From Methylibium sp. NZG (GTDB taxonomy: Bacteria > Pseudomonadota > Gammaproteobacteria > Burkholderiales > Burkholderiaceae_C), in contig LGRD01000008.1 of assembly GCA_001263235.1 (NCBI GenBank), forward strand, positions 124,001 to 188,000: 64,000 nucleotides of DNA. Reading direction: 5' to 3'. Below the pieces are notes generated by a model. It was not told where the DNA came from, ran no database searches, and saw nothing but the letters and a program-made list of their open reading frames with translations. The translations under genes were made by a program, and so were the position numbers. Of the stretch, positions 16,045-25,594 are shown piece after piece. How positions within the stretch are numbered: position 1 is the stretch's first letter; the number at the start of each line of letters is the position of its first letter.

Positions 16045-18363
16045 TCAGCGTGCGGCGTTGGCGTCGGCAACCGTCAATGCCGTCATGTTGACGATGCGTC
16101 GCACGGTGGCCGACGGGGTGAGGATGTGGACCGGCTTGGCCGCACCCAGCAACACCGGACCGATCGCGATCCCGCCGCCCGCGGTGGTTTTCAGCAGGTT
16201 GTAGCTGATGTTGGCCGCATCGATGTTGGGCAGCACCAGCAGGTTGGCTTCGCCGGTGAGGGTGCTGTGCGGCATGATGGCTTGACGCGCCGGGCCGTCC
16301 AGCGCCATGTCGCCATGCATCTCGCCGTCTGCCTCGAGCCACGGCGCCTGGACGCGCAACAACTCCAGCGTGCGGCGCATCTTCAGCGCGCTCGGGTGGT
16401 CGGTGGTGCCGAAGTTGGAGTGCGACAGCAGCGCCGCCTTCGGGTTCACGCCAAAGCGCAGCATTTCCTCGGCCGCCATCACGGTGATCTCGCACAGCTC
16501 CTCCGCGCTCGGGTCGGCGTTGATGTGCGTGTCCACCAGAAACACCTGCCGTCCCGGCAGCATCAGCAGGTTCATGCAGGCGTAGACCTGCACGTCTTGC
16601 GGCGTGCTCGGGCTGCCGCCGACGCGCTTGCCGATCACCTGGTCGATGTAGTGCAGATGCGCGTGGGTGGTGCCCCAGGTGCCGCACAGCAGGCCGTCGA
16701 CCTCGCCCCGTTGCAGCAGCATCGCGCCGATCAGCGTGAGCCGGCGGCGCATCTCGATCTTGGCCACCTGCACCGTCACGCCCTTGCGTTCGGTCAGGCG
16801 GTGGTAGCTCTGCCAGAACTCGCGGTAGCGGTGGTCTTGTTCGACGTTGACGATGTCGTAGTCCTGCCCTTCCTTCAGCCGCAGGCCAAACTTTTCGCAG
16901 CGCTGCGCGATCACCGCCGGCCGGCCGATCAACGTCGGCCGCGCGATGCCCTCGTCAACGACGATCTGCACCGCCCGCAGCACGCGCTCTTCTTCGCCTT
17001 CGGCATACGCCACGCGCTTGTTGAGTGCGCGCTTGGCGATGTTGAAGATCGGCCGCATCGTCGTGCCCGAGGCGTAGACGAAGGCCTGCAGCTTCTGCCG
17101 GTAGGCCTCCATGTCCTTGACCGGACGCGCGGCCACGCCGGAGTCGGCCGCGGCCTGCGCCACCGCGGGCGCAATCTTCATCATCAGCCGTGGGTCGAAC
17201 GGTTTGGGGATCAGGTACTCCGGCCCGAAGCTCAGCGTCGCGCCGGCATACGCTGCGGCCACCACCTCGCTCTGCTCGGCCTGCGCCAGTTCGGCGATCG
17301 CGTGCACCGCCGCGATTTCCATCTCCATCGTGATCGTCGTTGCGCCGGAGTCCAATGCGCCGCGGAAGATGTACGGGAAGCACAGGACGTTGTTGACCTG
17401 GTTCGGGTAGTCGGTGCGGCCGGTGGCGATGATCGCGTCGCTGCGCACCGCCTTCACCTCTTCGGGCAGGATCTCCGGCGTCGGGTTCGCCAGCGCGAAG
17501 ATCAACGGCCGCTCGCGCATGCTGGCGACCATCGCACCCTTCAGCACGCCACCGGCCGACAGGCCGAGAAAGATGTCGGCGCCCGTCATCACCTCGGCCA
17601 GCGTGCGCAAATGAGTCTTCTGGGCGAAGACGATCTTGTCTTCGTCCATCAGTTCGGTGCGGCCCTCGTAGACGACGCCGGCCAGGTCGGTCACCCAGAT
17701 GTTCTGGCGCGGCAGCCCCAGCTTCACGAGCAGGCCCAGGCACGCCAGCGCTGCGGCGCCAGCGCCCGAGACCACGAGCTTGACCTTCGAGATGTCCTTG
17801 CCGGTCACCTTCAGACCATTGAGCAGGGCCGCACCGACGACGATGGCGGTGCCGTGCTGGTCGTCGTGGAAGACCGGGATCTTCATGCGCGAGCGCAGCG
17901 CGCGTTCGACATAGAAGCAATCCGGCGCCTTGATGTCTTCGAGGTTGATGCCGCCGAAGGTCGGCTCCAGCGCGGCGATGATGTCGACCAGCTTCTCAAG
18001 GTTGTTCTCGGCCAGTTCGATGTCGAACACGTCGATGCCGGCGAACTTCTTGAACAGCACGCCCTTGCCTTCCATCACCGGCTTGGCGGCCAGCGGGCCG
18101 ATGTTGCCCAGGCCCAGCACCGCCGTCCCGTTGGTCACCACCGCGACCAGGTTGCCGCGCGAGGTGTAGCGGAACGCATTGGCCGGGTCGGCCACGATCT
18201 CTTCGCAGGCCGCAGCCACGCCGGGCGAATACGCCAGCGCCAGGTCGTGCTGGTTGACGAGCCCCTTCGTCGCGGTGATGGCCACCTTGCCCGGCGTGGG
18301 GAACTCGTGGTAGTCGAGCGCGGCGCGGCGCAGTTCGGCGCTCTTTTCCTGGGAGTCGGTCAT
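16045..18363 (-). CDS. maeB: NADP-dependent malic enzyme with phosphotransacetylase-like C-terminus
   Basis: The ATG at 18363 gives 772 residues, the length of MaeB-type hybrid enzymes. The N-terminal part (about 1-430) is the malic enzyme, with [12 protein letters not shown], the metal and substrate motif [20 protein letters not shown], and the nucleotide-binding [15 protein letters not shown]. Residues from about 440 resemble phosphate acetyltransferase, a domain that in MaeB is catalytically inactive but senses acetyl-CoA. The enzyme decarboxylates malate to pyruvate with NADPH production. It is divergent from a DctS-like sensor kinase gene, fitting C4-dicarboxylate use. Confidence 0.96.
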   Translation of the reverse strand: MTDSQEKSAELRRAALDYHEFPTPGKVAITATKGLVNQHDLALAYSPGVAAACEEIVADPANAFRYTSRGNLVAVVTNGTAVLGLGNIGPLAAKPVMEGKGVLFKKFAGIDVFDIELAENNLEKLVDIIAALEPTFGGINLEDIKAPDCFYVERALRSRMKIPVFHDDQHGTAIVVGAALLNGLKVTGKDISKVKLVVSGAGAAALACLGLLVKLGLPRQNIWVTDLAGVVYEGRTELMDEDKIVFAQKTHLRTLAEVMTGADIFLGLSAGGVLKGAMVASMRERPLIFALANPTPEILPEEVKAVRSDAIIATGRTDYPNQVNNVLCFPYIFRGALDSGATTITMEMEIAAVHAIAELAQAEQSEVVAAAYAGATLSFGPEYLIPKPFDPRLMMKIAPAVAQAAADSGVAARPVKDMEAYRQKLQAFVYASGTTMRPIFNIAKRALNKRVAYAEGEEERVLRAVQIVVDEGIARPTLIGRPAVIAQRCEKFGLRLKEGQDYDIVNVEQDHRYREFWQSYHRLTERKGVTVQVAKIEMRRRLTLIGAMLLQRGEVDGLLCGTWGTTHAHLHYIDQVIGKRVGGSPSTPQDVQVYACMNLLMLPGRQVFLVDTHINADPSAEELCEITVMAAEEMLRFGVNPKAALLSHSNFGTTDHPSALKMRRTLELLRVQAPWLEADGEMHGDMALDGPARQAIMPHSTLTGEANLLVLPNIDAANISYNLLKTTAGGGIAIGPVLLGAAKPVHILTPSATVRRIVNMTALTVADANAAR

Positions 18364-18560
18364 GGTGTTGTCTCGATCGGTGTGTGCTGTGGTCGGCGGC
18401 GGGTTCGCTCGGCAGGCCCCGCAACCCCAATTCATTGTAGGAGTCATGCCCAGCCACAGTGTGCGCGGCCGGCTGTGGCCGGTCCATGCGCAAAACTGCG
18501 TAGCGGCGTGGCGCCCCTGTCCGCAATACTCGCGGTCAAGGTCATGGTCACCCGCTCCGC

Positions 18561-20702
18561 ATGAACGACGCCGACTCCCCGCTGCCCGCCCCGCGCACCC
18601 GGCGCTGGCGGCGCGTGGCCCTGTGGTCCGCGCTGGTGGGCCTGCTGGTGGTGGCGCAGTCGATGCTGGTGGCGTTGACGATCCGCTACGAGAGCACGCG
18701 GGCGCAGGAGCACGTCGATGCTGCGGCGCTGAGCGCGGCCGCGCAACTCAAGCAGCAGCTTGCGCGCGACCAGCACAGCCTGCAGGCGCTGCTGTGGGGC
18801 GAGCCGCCCCTGCAGCCCTGGCGTGCCGAAGCGGCGGCCCTGCTGCGCGCGCGGCCCGCGCTGTTGCGCATCGAACGGCGCGACCCGCGGCGGCGCATCA
18901 CGGAGGCGGTCGACTCACCCTTCCAGACGCCGCTGTTCACGCAGATTCCGCGCGTCGACATGGAGATCGAAACCGGCGTGGCCTGCGAGGGTGCGCTGCG
19001 CCAGGCCGAGCCGGTGTTCTCGCGCAGCTACTTCGTGCCCTGGCCGAGTGGGCTGGGCCTGGAGGTGCTGGACCTGTGCGTGCCGCTGCTGCGTTCGGGC
19101 GAGCCCGACGGCTTCATCACCGCCACCTTCGCGCTGGTTCGGATGCTCGAAGAGTTGTCGGGCGGCAAGAGCGAGCCCGTCGGCCGCGAGCATGAACTGT
19201 CGTTCGTCGAGCCCGACGGCACGCGGCTGGCGCGCGCCGGCCTGCAGCGTGGCGCCGGCGTGTTCGTGGCCGAGCGGCTGCTCGACCTGCCCGGCGTGGC
19301 GCTGCAGGTGCGTGTGGACAGCCGCGCCGGCAGCCCGCAGCTCATCCCGAACCTGGCGGTGGCGCTGGTGCTGGGGCTGTCGCTGGCGCTGGCGGTGGTC
19401 GTGGTGCTGCTCGCGCGCGACGTGCGCCGCCGGGCTGGCGCCGAAGCGGCGCTGGCCGAGGCGCTGGCGTTTCGCAAGGCGATGGAAGACTCGCTCATCA
19501 CCGGCCTGCGCGCGCGCGACACCAAAGGCCGCATCACCTACGTGAACCCCGCCTTCTGCGAGATGGTCGGCTTTGCCTCGGCCGAACTCGTCGGCCAGAC
19601 CGTGCCGCCGTACTGGCCGCCCGAACTCGCCGACGAATACGCGCGCCGCCAGCCGCTGCGTCTGGCGGCCCGGCCCGCGGCGGCGCGCGACGCGCAGCCC
19701 TCGCGCGAGGGCTTCGAGACGACCTTCATGCGCCGCAACGGCGAACGGTTTTCGGTGCTGATCTTCGAGGCGCCGCTCGTCAACACGCTCGGCCGCCACA
19801 CCGGCTGGATGAGCGCGGTGCTCGACGTCAGCGCGCAAAAGCGCGTCGAGGAGTTGTCGCGCCAGCAGCAGGAGCGGCTGCAGGCCACCGCGCGGCTGGC
19901 CACCGTGGGCGAGATGGCCTCGCTGCTGAGCCACGAGTTGAACCAGCCGCTGGCCGCGATCGCGAGCTACGCGGCGGGCTCGCTCAATCTGCTCGATCAG
20001 CAAACGACGGCAAGCGTCGAGGCGGACGCGGTGCCGATGCTGCAACACGCTGCCCAGCGCATTGCCGAGCAGGCCGAACGCGCGGGTCGCGTGATCAAGA
20101 GCGTGCACGACTTCGTGCGCCGCCGCGAGCAGGCGCGCGAGGCGGTGCGCGCCGACGTGCTGATCGACGCCGTGCTGCCGCTCGTGCGCCTGCAGGCGCG
20201 CAAGAGCGGCACGCGCGTCGAGGTGGAGTTGCCCGAGCCGCCGCCCCAGGTGCTGTGCGACCGCACGATGCTCGAGCAGGTGCTGCTGAACCTCACGCGC
20301 AACGGCATCCAGGCGATGGAGCAGCACACGGCGCTGGCGCAGCGCGAGTTGCGCATTCGCGTGCGGCAGAGCCACGAGCGCTGGGTCAGCTTCCACGTGA
20401 CCGACCGCGGCCCGGGCATCGCACCCGATGTGGCGCAGCGCCTGTTCACGCCCTTCTTCACCGCCCGCAGCGAGGGCATGGGCCTGGGCCTGAGCCTGTG
20501 CCGCACGGTGATCGAGCAGCACGGCGGCGCGCTCGACTTCGAGAACCTGCCGGCCGAGCACCCGAGTGGCGGCGGCACCGAGTTCCGCTTCACGCTGCCC
20601 AGCGCGGGCATGGCCGAACGCAGCAAAGCATTGCCGCAGGAGGCGTCCGACACGCCGGGCGCGCCTGCCGATCGGCTGGATGCGATCAACGCGGCGCCTT
20701 GA
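18561..20702 (+). CDS. PAS sensor histidine kinase, DctS/FixL type
   Basis: The 713-residue protein has two transmembrane helices (about 20-42 and 270-292) flanking a periplasmic sensor domain of about 230 residues. A PAS domain (about 305-430, ITYVNPAFCEMVGFASAEL) precedes the HisKA motif LLSHELNQPLAAIASY with phospho-acceptor H458. The ATPase domain carries the N box NLTRNGIQAME, DRGPGIAPD and GMGLGLSLCRTVIEQHGG. The architecture matches DctS, the C4-dicarboxylate sensor of purple bacteria. The response regulator follows after 15 bp. Position next to malic enzyme supports a dicarboxylate signal, but the ligand is inferred. Confidence 0.92.
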   Translation: MNDADSPLPAPRTRRWRRVALWSALVGLLVVAQSMLVALTIRYESTRAQEHVDAAALSAAAQLKQQLARDQHSLQALLWGEPPLQPWRAEAAALLRARPALLRIERRDPRRRITEAVDSPFQTPLFTQIPRVDMEIETGVACEGALRQAEPVFSRSYFVPWPSGLGLEVLDLCVPLLRSGEPDGFITATFALVRMLEELSGGKSEPVGREHELSFVEPDGTRLARAGLQRGAGVFVAERLLDLPGVALQVRVDSRAGSPQLIPNLAVALVLGLSLALAVVVVLLARDVRRRAGAEAALAEALAFRKAMEDSLITGLRARDTKGRITYVNPAFCEMVGFASAELVGQTVPPYWPPELADEYARRQPLRLAARPAAARDAQPSREGFETTFMRRNGERFSVLIFEAPLVNTLGRHTGWMSAVLDVSAQKRVEELSRQQQERLQATARLATVGEMASLLSHELNQPLAAIASYAAGSLNLLDQQTTASVEADAVPMLQHAAQRIAEQAERAGRVIKSVHDFVRRREQAREAVRADVLIDAVLPLVRLQARKSGTRVEVELPEPPPQVLCDRTMLEQVLLNLTRNGIQAMEQHTALAQRELRIRVRQSHERWVSFHVTDRGPGIAPDVAQRLFTPFFTARSEGMGLGLSLCRTVIEQHGGALDFENLPAEHPSGGGTEFRFTLPSAGMAERSKALPQEASDTPGAPADRLDAINAAP

Positions 20703-20717
20703 CCACAACACCCTGCC

Positions 20718-21392
20718 ATGAACCACCCCGCCTCGCTCGGCCTGCCGATCGTCTACCTCGTCGACGACGAAGACGTGGTGCGCGACGCGCTGGCCTGGCT
20801 GCTGCGCTCGCGCCGCTTGCTGTCCGAAGGCTTTTCCGGCGCCGAGGCGTTCGAGGCGATGCTGGCCGCAAAGGCGCCGCAAGCCTCCGCGGCGATGCAA
20901 GCGTGGCCCAGCTCGCCGAGCTGCCTGCTGCTGGACGTGCGCATGCCCGGCACCAGCGGCCTGGTGCTGTTCGAGCGGCTGGTCGAGCGCGGCCTGCTGG
21001 ACGCGCTGCCGGTGATCTTCCTGACCGGCCACGGCGACGTGCCGACCGCCGTGGCCGCCGTCAAGCGCGGCGCGTTCGACTTCGTCGAGAAGCCGTTCTC
21101 CGACAACGCGCTGGTCGATCGCATCGAACTCGCGCTGCAACGCAGCGAGGCCGCGATCCGCGCGAGGCTGCGGCGCCAGGCGGTGCGGGTGCGCGTGGCC
21201 GAGCTCACCGAGCGCGAGCGCGATGTGATGCTCCTCGTGATCGACGGCCGACCGAACAAGCTGATTGCCGACGCGCTGCAGATCAGCGTGCGCACCGTCG
21301 AGGTCCACCGCGCGCGGCTGTTCGAGAAGATGGAGGTCAAGTCGGCGGTGGAGCTTGCCAACCTGCTGCGGGGCGCCGACGCGACGCCGTGA
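20718..21392 (+). CDS. Response regulator, FixJ/DctR (NarL-type HTH)
   Basis: This 224-residue regulator has a receiver domain (about 10-140) with acidic pocket YLVDDEDVVRD, phospho-acceptor D73 in LLLDVRMPGTSG, and the switch Thr and Lys in FLTGHGD and FVEKPF. The C-terminal LuxR-type HTH (about 158-218) reads ELTERERDVMLLVIDGRPNK and ISVRTVEVHRARLFEKM. It pairs with the kinase just upstream and resembles DctR/FixJ proteins that activate C4-dicarboxylate uptake genes. No TRAP-transporter genes lie in the window, so the target may be remote or the divergent maeB. Confidence 0.93.
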   Translation: MNHPASLGLPIVYLVDDEDVVRDALAWLLRSRRLLSEGFSGAEAFEAMLAAKAPQASAAMQAWPSSPSCLLLDVRMPGTSGLVLFERLVERGLLDALPVIFLTGHGDVPTAVAAVKRGAFDFVEKPFSDNALVDRIELALQRSEAAIRARLRRQAVRVRVAELTERERDVMLLVIDGRPNKLIADALQISVRTVEVHRARLFEKMEVKSAVELANLLRGADATP

Positions 21393-21444
21393 CGGGCCGA
21401 GCGGCTGAGCCGCTGGGCGGCGATCTCGCAGCGACAATGCCGCC

Positions 21445-22410
21445 ATGCCGCTCGGTGAATTCGACCTGATCGCCAAGTACTTCACCCGCCCGGTGACGCG
21501 CGCTGCGCTGGGCATCGGCGACGACTGCGCACTGTTGTCGCCCGCGCCCGGAATGCAATGGGCGGTGTCCAGCGACATGCTGGTCGAAGGCCGCCACTTC
21601 CTGCCCACCGTGTCGCCGCACAAGCTCGGCCACAAAGCATTGGCCGTCAACCTGAGCGACCTGGCGGCCTGCGGCGCCACGCCACGCGCCTTCACGCTGG
21701 CGCTGGCCTTGCCGCGCGTCGATGAAGCTTTTTTGCAAGGCTTTTCGGACGGGCTTTTCGCGCTCGCCGACGAGGCCGGCTGCGAACTCGTCGGCGGCGA
21801 CACCACGCAAGGCCCGCTCAACATCTGCATCACCGTGTTCGGCGAGGTGCCCGCGGGCCAGGCGTTGCTGCGTTCGGGCGCGCGTGCGGGCGACGACCTG
21901 TATGTCTCCGGCACGGTGGGCGACGCGCGCCTGGCGCTTGAAGCCTTTCGCGGCACCGTCGTGCTGGAACGCGCCGACTTCGAGTCGACACGGCTGGCGA
22001 TGGAGCAGCCGCAACCGCGCGTCGCGCTCGGGCAGGCGCTGCGGGGGCTGGCCAGCAGCGCGATCGATGTGTCCGACGGTTTGCTCGGCGACCTCGCCCA
22101 CATCCTGCGCCGCTCCGGCGTGGGCGCCGAAGTGCAGGTCGATGCGGTGCCGCGCAGCGCTGCACTGCGGCGCCGGCCGCTGGCCTGGCAACGCACCTGC
22201 ACGCTGGCTGGCGGCGACGACTACGAACTGGTGTTCACCGCCGCGCCGGCCGATGCCGACGCCGTTCAGGCCGCGGCCCGGCGCAGCGGCGTGCCGGTCA
22301 CGCGCATCGGCACGGTGGAGGCCGGCCCGGGCCTGCATCTGGTGGACCGCGATGGCCGGCCGGTGGACAACCGATTCGGGTCGTTCGATCATTTCAACGC
22401 GGCCGAGTAG
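21445..22410 (+). CDS. thiL: Thiamine-monophosphate kinase
   Basis: ThiL phosphorylates thiamine monophosphate to the active cofactor thiamine diphosphate. The 321-residue protein, a normal length, starts MPLGEFDLIAKYFTRP and shows the family motifs LGIGDDCALL, SSDMLVEGRHF, NLSDLAACGATPRAF, GGDTTQGPLNI, AIDVSDGLLGDLAHIL and AGGDDYELVF. It heads a compact run with pgpA (3-bp gap) and pncC (4-bp overlap). ThiL next to PgpA is a widespread proteobacterial arrangement. Confidence 0.97.
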   Translation: MPLGEFDLIAKYFTRPVTRAALGIGDDCALLSPAPGMQWAVSSDMLVEGRHFLPTVSPHKLGHKALAVNLSDLAACGATPRAFTLALALPRVDEAFLQGFSDGLFALADEAGCELVGGDTTQGPLNICITVFGEVPAGQALLRSGARAGDDLYVSGTVGDARLALEAFRGTVVLERADFESTRLAMEQPQPRVALGQALRGLASSAIDVSDGLLGDLAHILRRSGVGAEVQVDAVPRSAALRRRPLAWQRTCTLAGGDDYELVFTAAPADADAVQAAARRSGVPVTRIGTVEAGPGLHLVDRDGRPVDNRFGSFDHFNAAE

Positions 22411-22413
22411 CCC

Positions 22414-22959
22414 ATGACGCCGGTGCTCCACCCGCCCGTTCAGCCGGCGCCGCGCAGGGCGAATGTGCGCTTTCTGATCGCTCACCCCGCGCACCTGCTC
22501 GCGCTGGGCTTTGGCAGCGGCCTGTCGCCCAAGGCGCCCGGCACGGTGGGCACGTTGTGGGGCTGGCTGAGCTTTGTGCTGCTGCAGCCGCACCTGAGCC
22601 ACTCGCAGTGGGCGCTGCTGATCGCATCGGGCCTGCTGATCGGTGGCTGGGCCTGCACGGTGACGGCGCGGCACCTCGCGGTGGCCGACCCCGGCGCCAT
22701 CGTGTGGGACGAGATCGTCGCCTTCTGGATCGTGCTGTGGCTGGTCACGCCGGCCACGTTCTGGGGGCAGTTTTGTGCCTTCGTGCTGTTCCGCTTCTTC
22801 GATGCCGCCAAGCCCGGCCCGGTGGCCTGGGCCGACGCGTTGTTCAAGGGCAGGCGCGGTCAGCCGATCGGCTGGGCGCAGGGGTTCGGCATCCTGTTCG
22901 ACGACCTGGTGGCGGCGTTGTGTACGCTGTTCGTCATCGCGCTGTGGAGGTTCGTGTGA
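22414..22959 (+). CDS. pgpA: Phosphatidylglycerophosphatase A
   Basis: PgpA removes phosphate from phosphatidylglycerophosphate to make phosphatidylglycerol at the inner membrane. The 181-residue protein shows the conserved GFGSGLSPKAPGTVGTLWG, VWDEIVAFW and FRFFDAAKPGPVAWAD motifs among several hydrophobic helices. Its start lies 3 bp after the thiL stop, and its stop overlaps the pncC start in GTGTGA. Confidence 0.96.
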   Translation: MTPVLHPPVQPAPRRANVRFLIAHPAHLLALGFGSGLSPKAPGTVGTLWGWLSFVLLQPHLSHSQWALLIASGLLIGGWACTVTARHLAVADPGAIVWDEIVAFWIVLWLVTPATFWGQFCAFVLFRFFDAAKPGPVAWADALFKGRRGQPIGWAQGFGILFDDLVAALCTLFVIALWRFV

Positions 22960-23534
22960 ACGACGCCGACGCAGATTTCAACGCCGACGCCGACGCGCCG
23001 GTGCGCGCCCTGGGCGAGGCGCTGCGCACCCGCGGCCTGCGGCTGGCCAGCGCCGAGTCGTGCACCGGCGGCCTGATCGCCGCAGCGTGCACGGCCGTCG
23101 CCGGCTCCAGCGACTGGTTCGAGCGCGGCTTCGTCACCTACTCGAACGAGGCCAAGTCCGAGATGCTCGGCGTGGACGCGGCGCTGATTGCAGCGCACGG
23201 CGCCGTCAGCGCCGAGGTGGCGCGGGCGATGGCCGACGGTGCGTTGGCGTACTCGCGCGCGCACCTGAGCGTGGCCGTCACCGGCGTCGCCGGGCCGGGC
23301 GGTGGCAGCGCCCACAAGCCGGTCGGCACGGTGTGGTTGGCGCTCGCGCGCAAGGGCCGCCCGGCGCGGGCCGAGTTGCTGCGCCTGGCCGGCGACCGCC
23401 GCGCGGTGCGCTTGCAGACGGTGGCGCACGCGCTGCAGCGCTTGCAGCGCGAAGTGGCCGCTGGGATCGACGCAGGTGATGCGGCTGATGCGGCCGATGC
23501 GGCCGATGCCAGCGACGCCGCCCCGCAGGGCTGA
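22956..23534 (+). CDS. pncC: Nicotinamide-nucleotide amidohydrolase (CinA C-terminal type)
   Basis: PncC deamidates NMN to nicotinate mononucleotide in pyridine-nucleotide recycling. The GTG at 22956 overlaps the pgpA stop and gives 192 residues. Family motifs are LASAESCTGGLIAAACTAV, FVTYSNEAKSEMLGV, AHGAVSAEVARAMADGAL, VTGVAGPGGGS and KPVGTVWLAL. After about residue 170 a low-complexity Asp/Ala tail follows, encoded by 9-bp repeats that are not part of the enzyme fold. Confidence 0.94.
   Translation: MNDADADFNADADAPVRALGEALRTRGLRLASAESCTGGLIAAACTAVAGSSDWFERGFVTYSNEAKSEMLGVDAALIAAHGAVSAEVARAMADGALAYSRAHLSVAVTGVAGPGGGSAHKPVGTVWLALARKGRPARAELLRLAGDRRAVRLQTVAHALQRLQREVAAGIDAGDAADAADAADASDAAPQG
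23478..23510 (+). repeat. 9-bp tandem repeat at the 3' end of pncC
   Basis: GATGCGGCT and two GATGCGGCC units plus a partial copy encode Asp-Ala-Ala repeats. Copy number changes would keep the frame. Confidence 0.85.
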
Positions 23535-23564
23535 TGCCGCGACGCCCGCAGTCGCCACAGCGCC

Positions 23565-24500
23565 ATGGCCATCCTGATCGCCGCCGACCTGACGCCCGAC
23601 GAGTGGGCCGCGTGGTGGCCGGCGCTGCAGGCCGCCTTGCCCCACGAGACGCTGCTGCGCGAACGGAGCAGCACGCCGGCAGAGCAGATCGACATCGCGC
23701 TCGTCGCCAACCCCCACGGCGGTGAGCTGCAAGGCCTGCCGGCGCTGCGGCTGATCCACTCGCTGTGGGCCGGCGTCGAGGGCTTGCTGGCCGACAGCAC
23801 AGTGCCGGTGGACGTGCCGCTGGCCCGAATGGTGGACCCCGCGATGACCGAGGCGATGGCGCAGACCGCGCTGTGGTCCGTGCTCGGCCTGCACCGCCAC
23901 TTCTTCCGCTATGCCGAACAGCAGCGCGCCGGACTGTGGCGGCAGCGCAGGCAATGGCGGGCCGATGAGACGCCGGTCGCGGTGCTGGGCCTGGGGCACA
24001 TGGGCCGCAGCGTCGCGCGGCGGCTGGCGCTCAATGGCTACCCGGTGCGTGGTTGGAGCGCGCGCCAGGCCGAGGTCGACGGCGTCGTCGCGCTCGCCGG
24101 CGACGCGGCCTTGCCGCACGTGCTGGCCGGCGCGCGCATCGTCGTCAACCTGCTGCCGTCGACGCCAGCGACACGCGGCTTCTTCAACGCCGACACGTTC
24201 GCGCAACTGCCGCGCGGCTCAAACCTGGTGAACCTTGCGCGTGGCGCGCACGTGGTCGAGGCCGATCTGCTGGCGGCCCTGGCCAGCGGCCGGCTTGCCC
24301 ATGCCGTGCTCGACGTGTTCGGCACCGAGCCGCTGCCCGCCGGCCACCCGTTCTGGGCCCACCCGCACATCACCGTGCTGCCGCACGTGGCTGCGCTGAC
24401 CGATGCGCGCAGCGCGGCGCAGTGCGTGGCGCGCAACGTGCAGGCGTTGCGGCAGGGTCTGCCGCTGCAGCACCTGGTCGATCGAATTCGAGGCTACTGA
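23565..24500 (+). CDS. ghrA: Glyoxylate/hydroxypyruvate reductase A-type dehydrogenase
   Basis: The 311-residue protein belongs to the D-2-hydroxyacid dehydrogenases, closest to GhrA. The nucleotide-binding motif is VAVLGLGHMGRSVARRLA, with GWSARQAEVDG after the second strand. The catalytic residues lie in NLARGAHVVEADLL (Arg), VFGTEPLPAGHPFW (Glu) and ITVLPHVAAL (His). It reduces glyoxylate and hydroxypyruvate with NADPH. It lies 30 bp after pncC on the same strand and may be transcribed with the thiL group. Confidence 0.93.
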   Translation: MAILIAADLTPDEWAAWWPALQAALPHETLLRERSSTPAEQIDIALVANPHGGELQGLPALRLIHSLWAGVEGLLADSTVPVDVPLARMVDPAMTEAMAQTALWSVLGLHRHFFRYAEQQRAGLWRQRRQWRADETPVAVLGLGHMGRSVARRLALNGYPVRGWSARQAEVDGVVALAGDAALPHVLAGARIVVNLLPSTPATRGFFNADTFAQLPRGSNLVNLARGAHVVEADLLAALASGRLAHAVLDVFGTEPLPAGHPFWAHPHITVLPHVAALTDARSAAQCVARNVQALRQGLPLQHLVDRIRGY

Positions 24501-24577
24501 CCCCCGGCGAAGCCCGCCTTTGCCGGCCACCGCTCTGCGGTTATTCTGCGATCCCGCTCACTTTTCAACTGCCGACC

Positions 24578-24976
24578 ATGAGATTCCACCGCGTCCTACC
24601 GGCCCTTGCCGCGACCTTGATCGTGCCGTTCTTCCTCAACGCTTCGCCCGCCCTGGCCGCACCAGCGCTGGACGACCCGAACACCGTGGTCACCGTGATG
24701 CAATTCAATGCGCGGGACGCCGCCTCCAAGGCCGAGCTTCAAAAGCGGATGGGCGCGATCCGCGACTACATCCGCAAGCAGCCCGGCTACATCGAGAACG
24801 CGCTGATGGAAAACCGCAACAGCGACCAGAAGCCTCACTTCGTCGGCGTGTCACGCTGGAACTCGTTCAAGGACTGGGAAGCGATGTGGCTGAAGCCCGA
24901 GTTCCAGACACTCGTGCGTGCCGTGGGCGAAGTCGGCGACATCACGCCCGGCACCTACTCGCCGGTCAAGCGCTGA
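24578..24976 (+). CDS. Secreted antibiotic-monooxygenase-fold (ABM-like) protein
   Basis: The 132-residue protein starts at the ATG at 24578. A signal peptide ends near residue 28 (NASPALA-AP). The mature part resembles the dimeric alpha-beta barrel of ABM-domain proteins: VVTVMQFNARDAASKAELQK, then PGYIENALMENRNSD and FVGVSRWNSFKDWEAMW. Such proteins are often heme- or quinone-binding oxygenases or have no known activity. Export of an ABM-like domain is less common than the cytoplasmic form. The function is unassigned; the cytochrome b561 gene follows after 53 bp. Confidence 0.75.
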   Translation: MRFHRVLPALAATLIVPFFLNASPALAAPALDDPNTVVTVMQFNARDAASKAELQKRMGAIRDYIRKQPGYIENALMENRNSDQKPHFVGVSRWNSFKDWEAMWLKPEFQTLVRAVGEVGDITPGTYSPVKR

Positions 24977-25029
24977 GCTGACATCGGCCGGCAAACGGCG
25001 TCACACCCACTCGATCGTCCGGAGGCCGC

Positions 25030-25566
25030 ATGACGTTGTCACCCGCCCGCTACCACACCGCGCTGGTCGTGCTGCACTGGCTTCTGGCCGGGCTGCTGAT
25101 CGTGGCGCTGTTCATCGGCACGTTTGTGCTGACGACCGTGCCCAACAGCTCGCCAGCCAAGATCGACGCCTTGCGCGGCCACATGGTCGCCGGCGGTCTG
25201 ATCCTCGTGCTCACGCTGGTGCGCTTGATCGTGCGCTTGAAGACGTCACACCCGGCGCCGGCGACCACCGGCAACGCACTGCTCGACCGGCTGGCCCCCG
25301 CCACGCATTGGGCTCTGTACCTGCTGGTGCTGCTGATGGCCGGCAGCGGCATCGCCATGTCGGTGCTGGCGGGCCTGCCCGGCATCGTGTTCGGTGGCGT
25401 CGGCACGCTGCCGGTCAACTTCGATGCCTTGCCGCCGCGCGCGGTACACGGCATCGTCGCCAAGCTGCTGATGCTGTTCATAGCGTTGCACATCGCCGCT
25501 GCGCTGTACCACCAGTTCGTCCGGCGCGACGGCTTGTTGCGGCGCATGGGGTTCGGCCCCCGCTGA
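25030..25566 (+). CDS. Cytochrome b561 family protein
   Basis: The 178-residue integral membrane protein has four transmembrane helices with histidines placed as in bacterial cytochrome b561: RYHTALVVLHWLLAG, LRGHMVAGG, PATHWALYLL and IALHIAAALYHQF. The likely role is transfer of electrons from the quinone pool across the inner membrane with two b hemes. The start is well marked by GGAGGCCGC before the ATG. It may act with the secreted ABM-like protein encoded just upstream, but this is only suggested by adjacency. Confidence 0.92.
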   Translation: MTLSPARYHTALVVLHWLLAGLLIVALFIGTFVLTTVPNSSPAKIDALRGHMVAGGLILVLTLVRLIVRLKTSHPAPATTGNALLDRLAPATHWALYLLVLLMAGSGIAMSVLAGLPGIVFGGVGTLPVNFDALPPRAVHGIVAKLLMLFIALHIAAALYHQFVRRDGLLRRMGFGPR

Positions 25567-25594
25567 ACGACTGCTCGGCCCGCAGGCCGGCGCG

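Noticed and set aside
15814-18564. Very long open frame opposite maeB
   Set aside because: It is an antisense shadow of a GC-rich gene, rich in Arg, His and Gln with no domain; the minus strand encodes a clear malic enzyme.
18915-22202. Long minus-strand frame across the kinase, regulator and thiL
   Set aside because: Low-complexity shadow; all three plus-strand genes have complete catalytic motifs.
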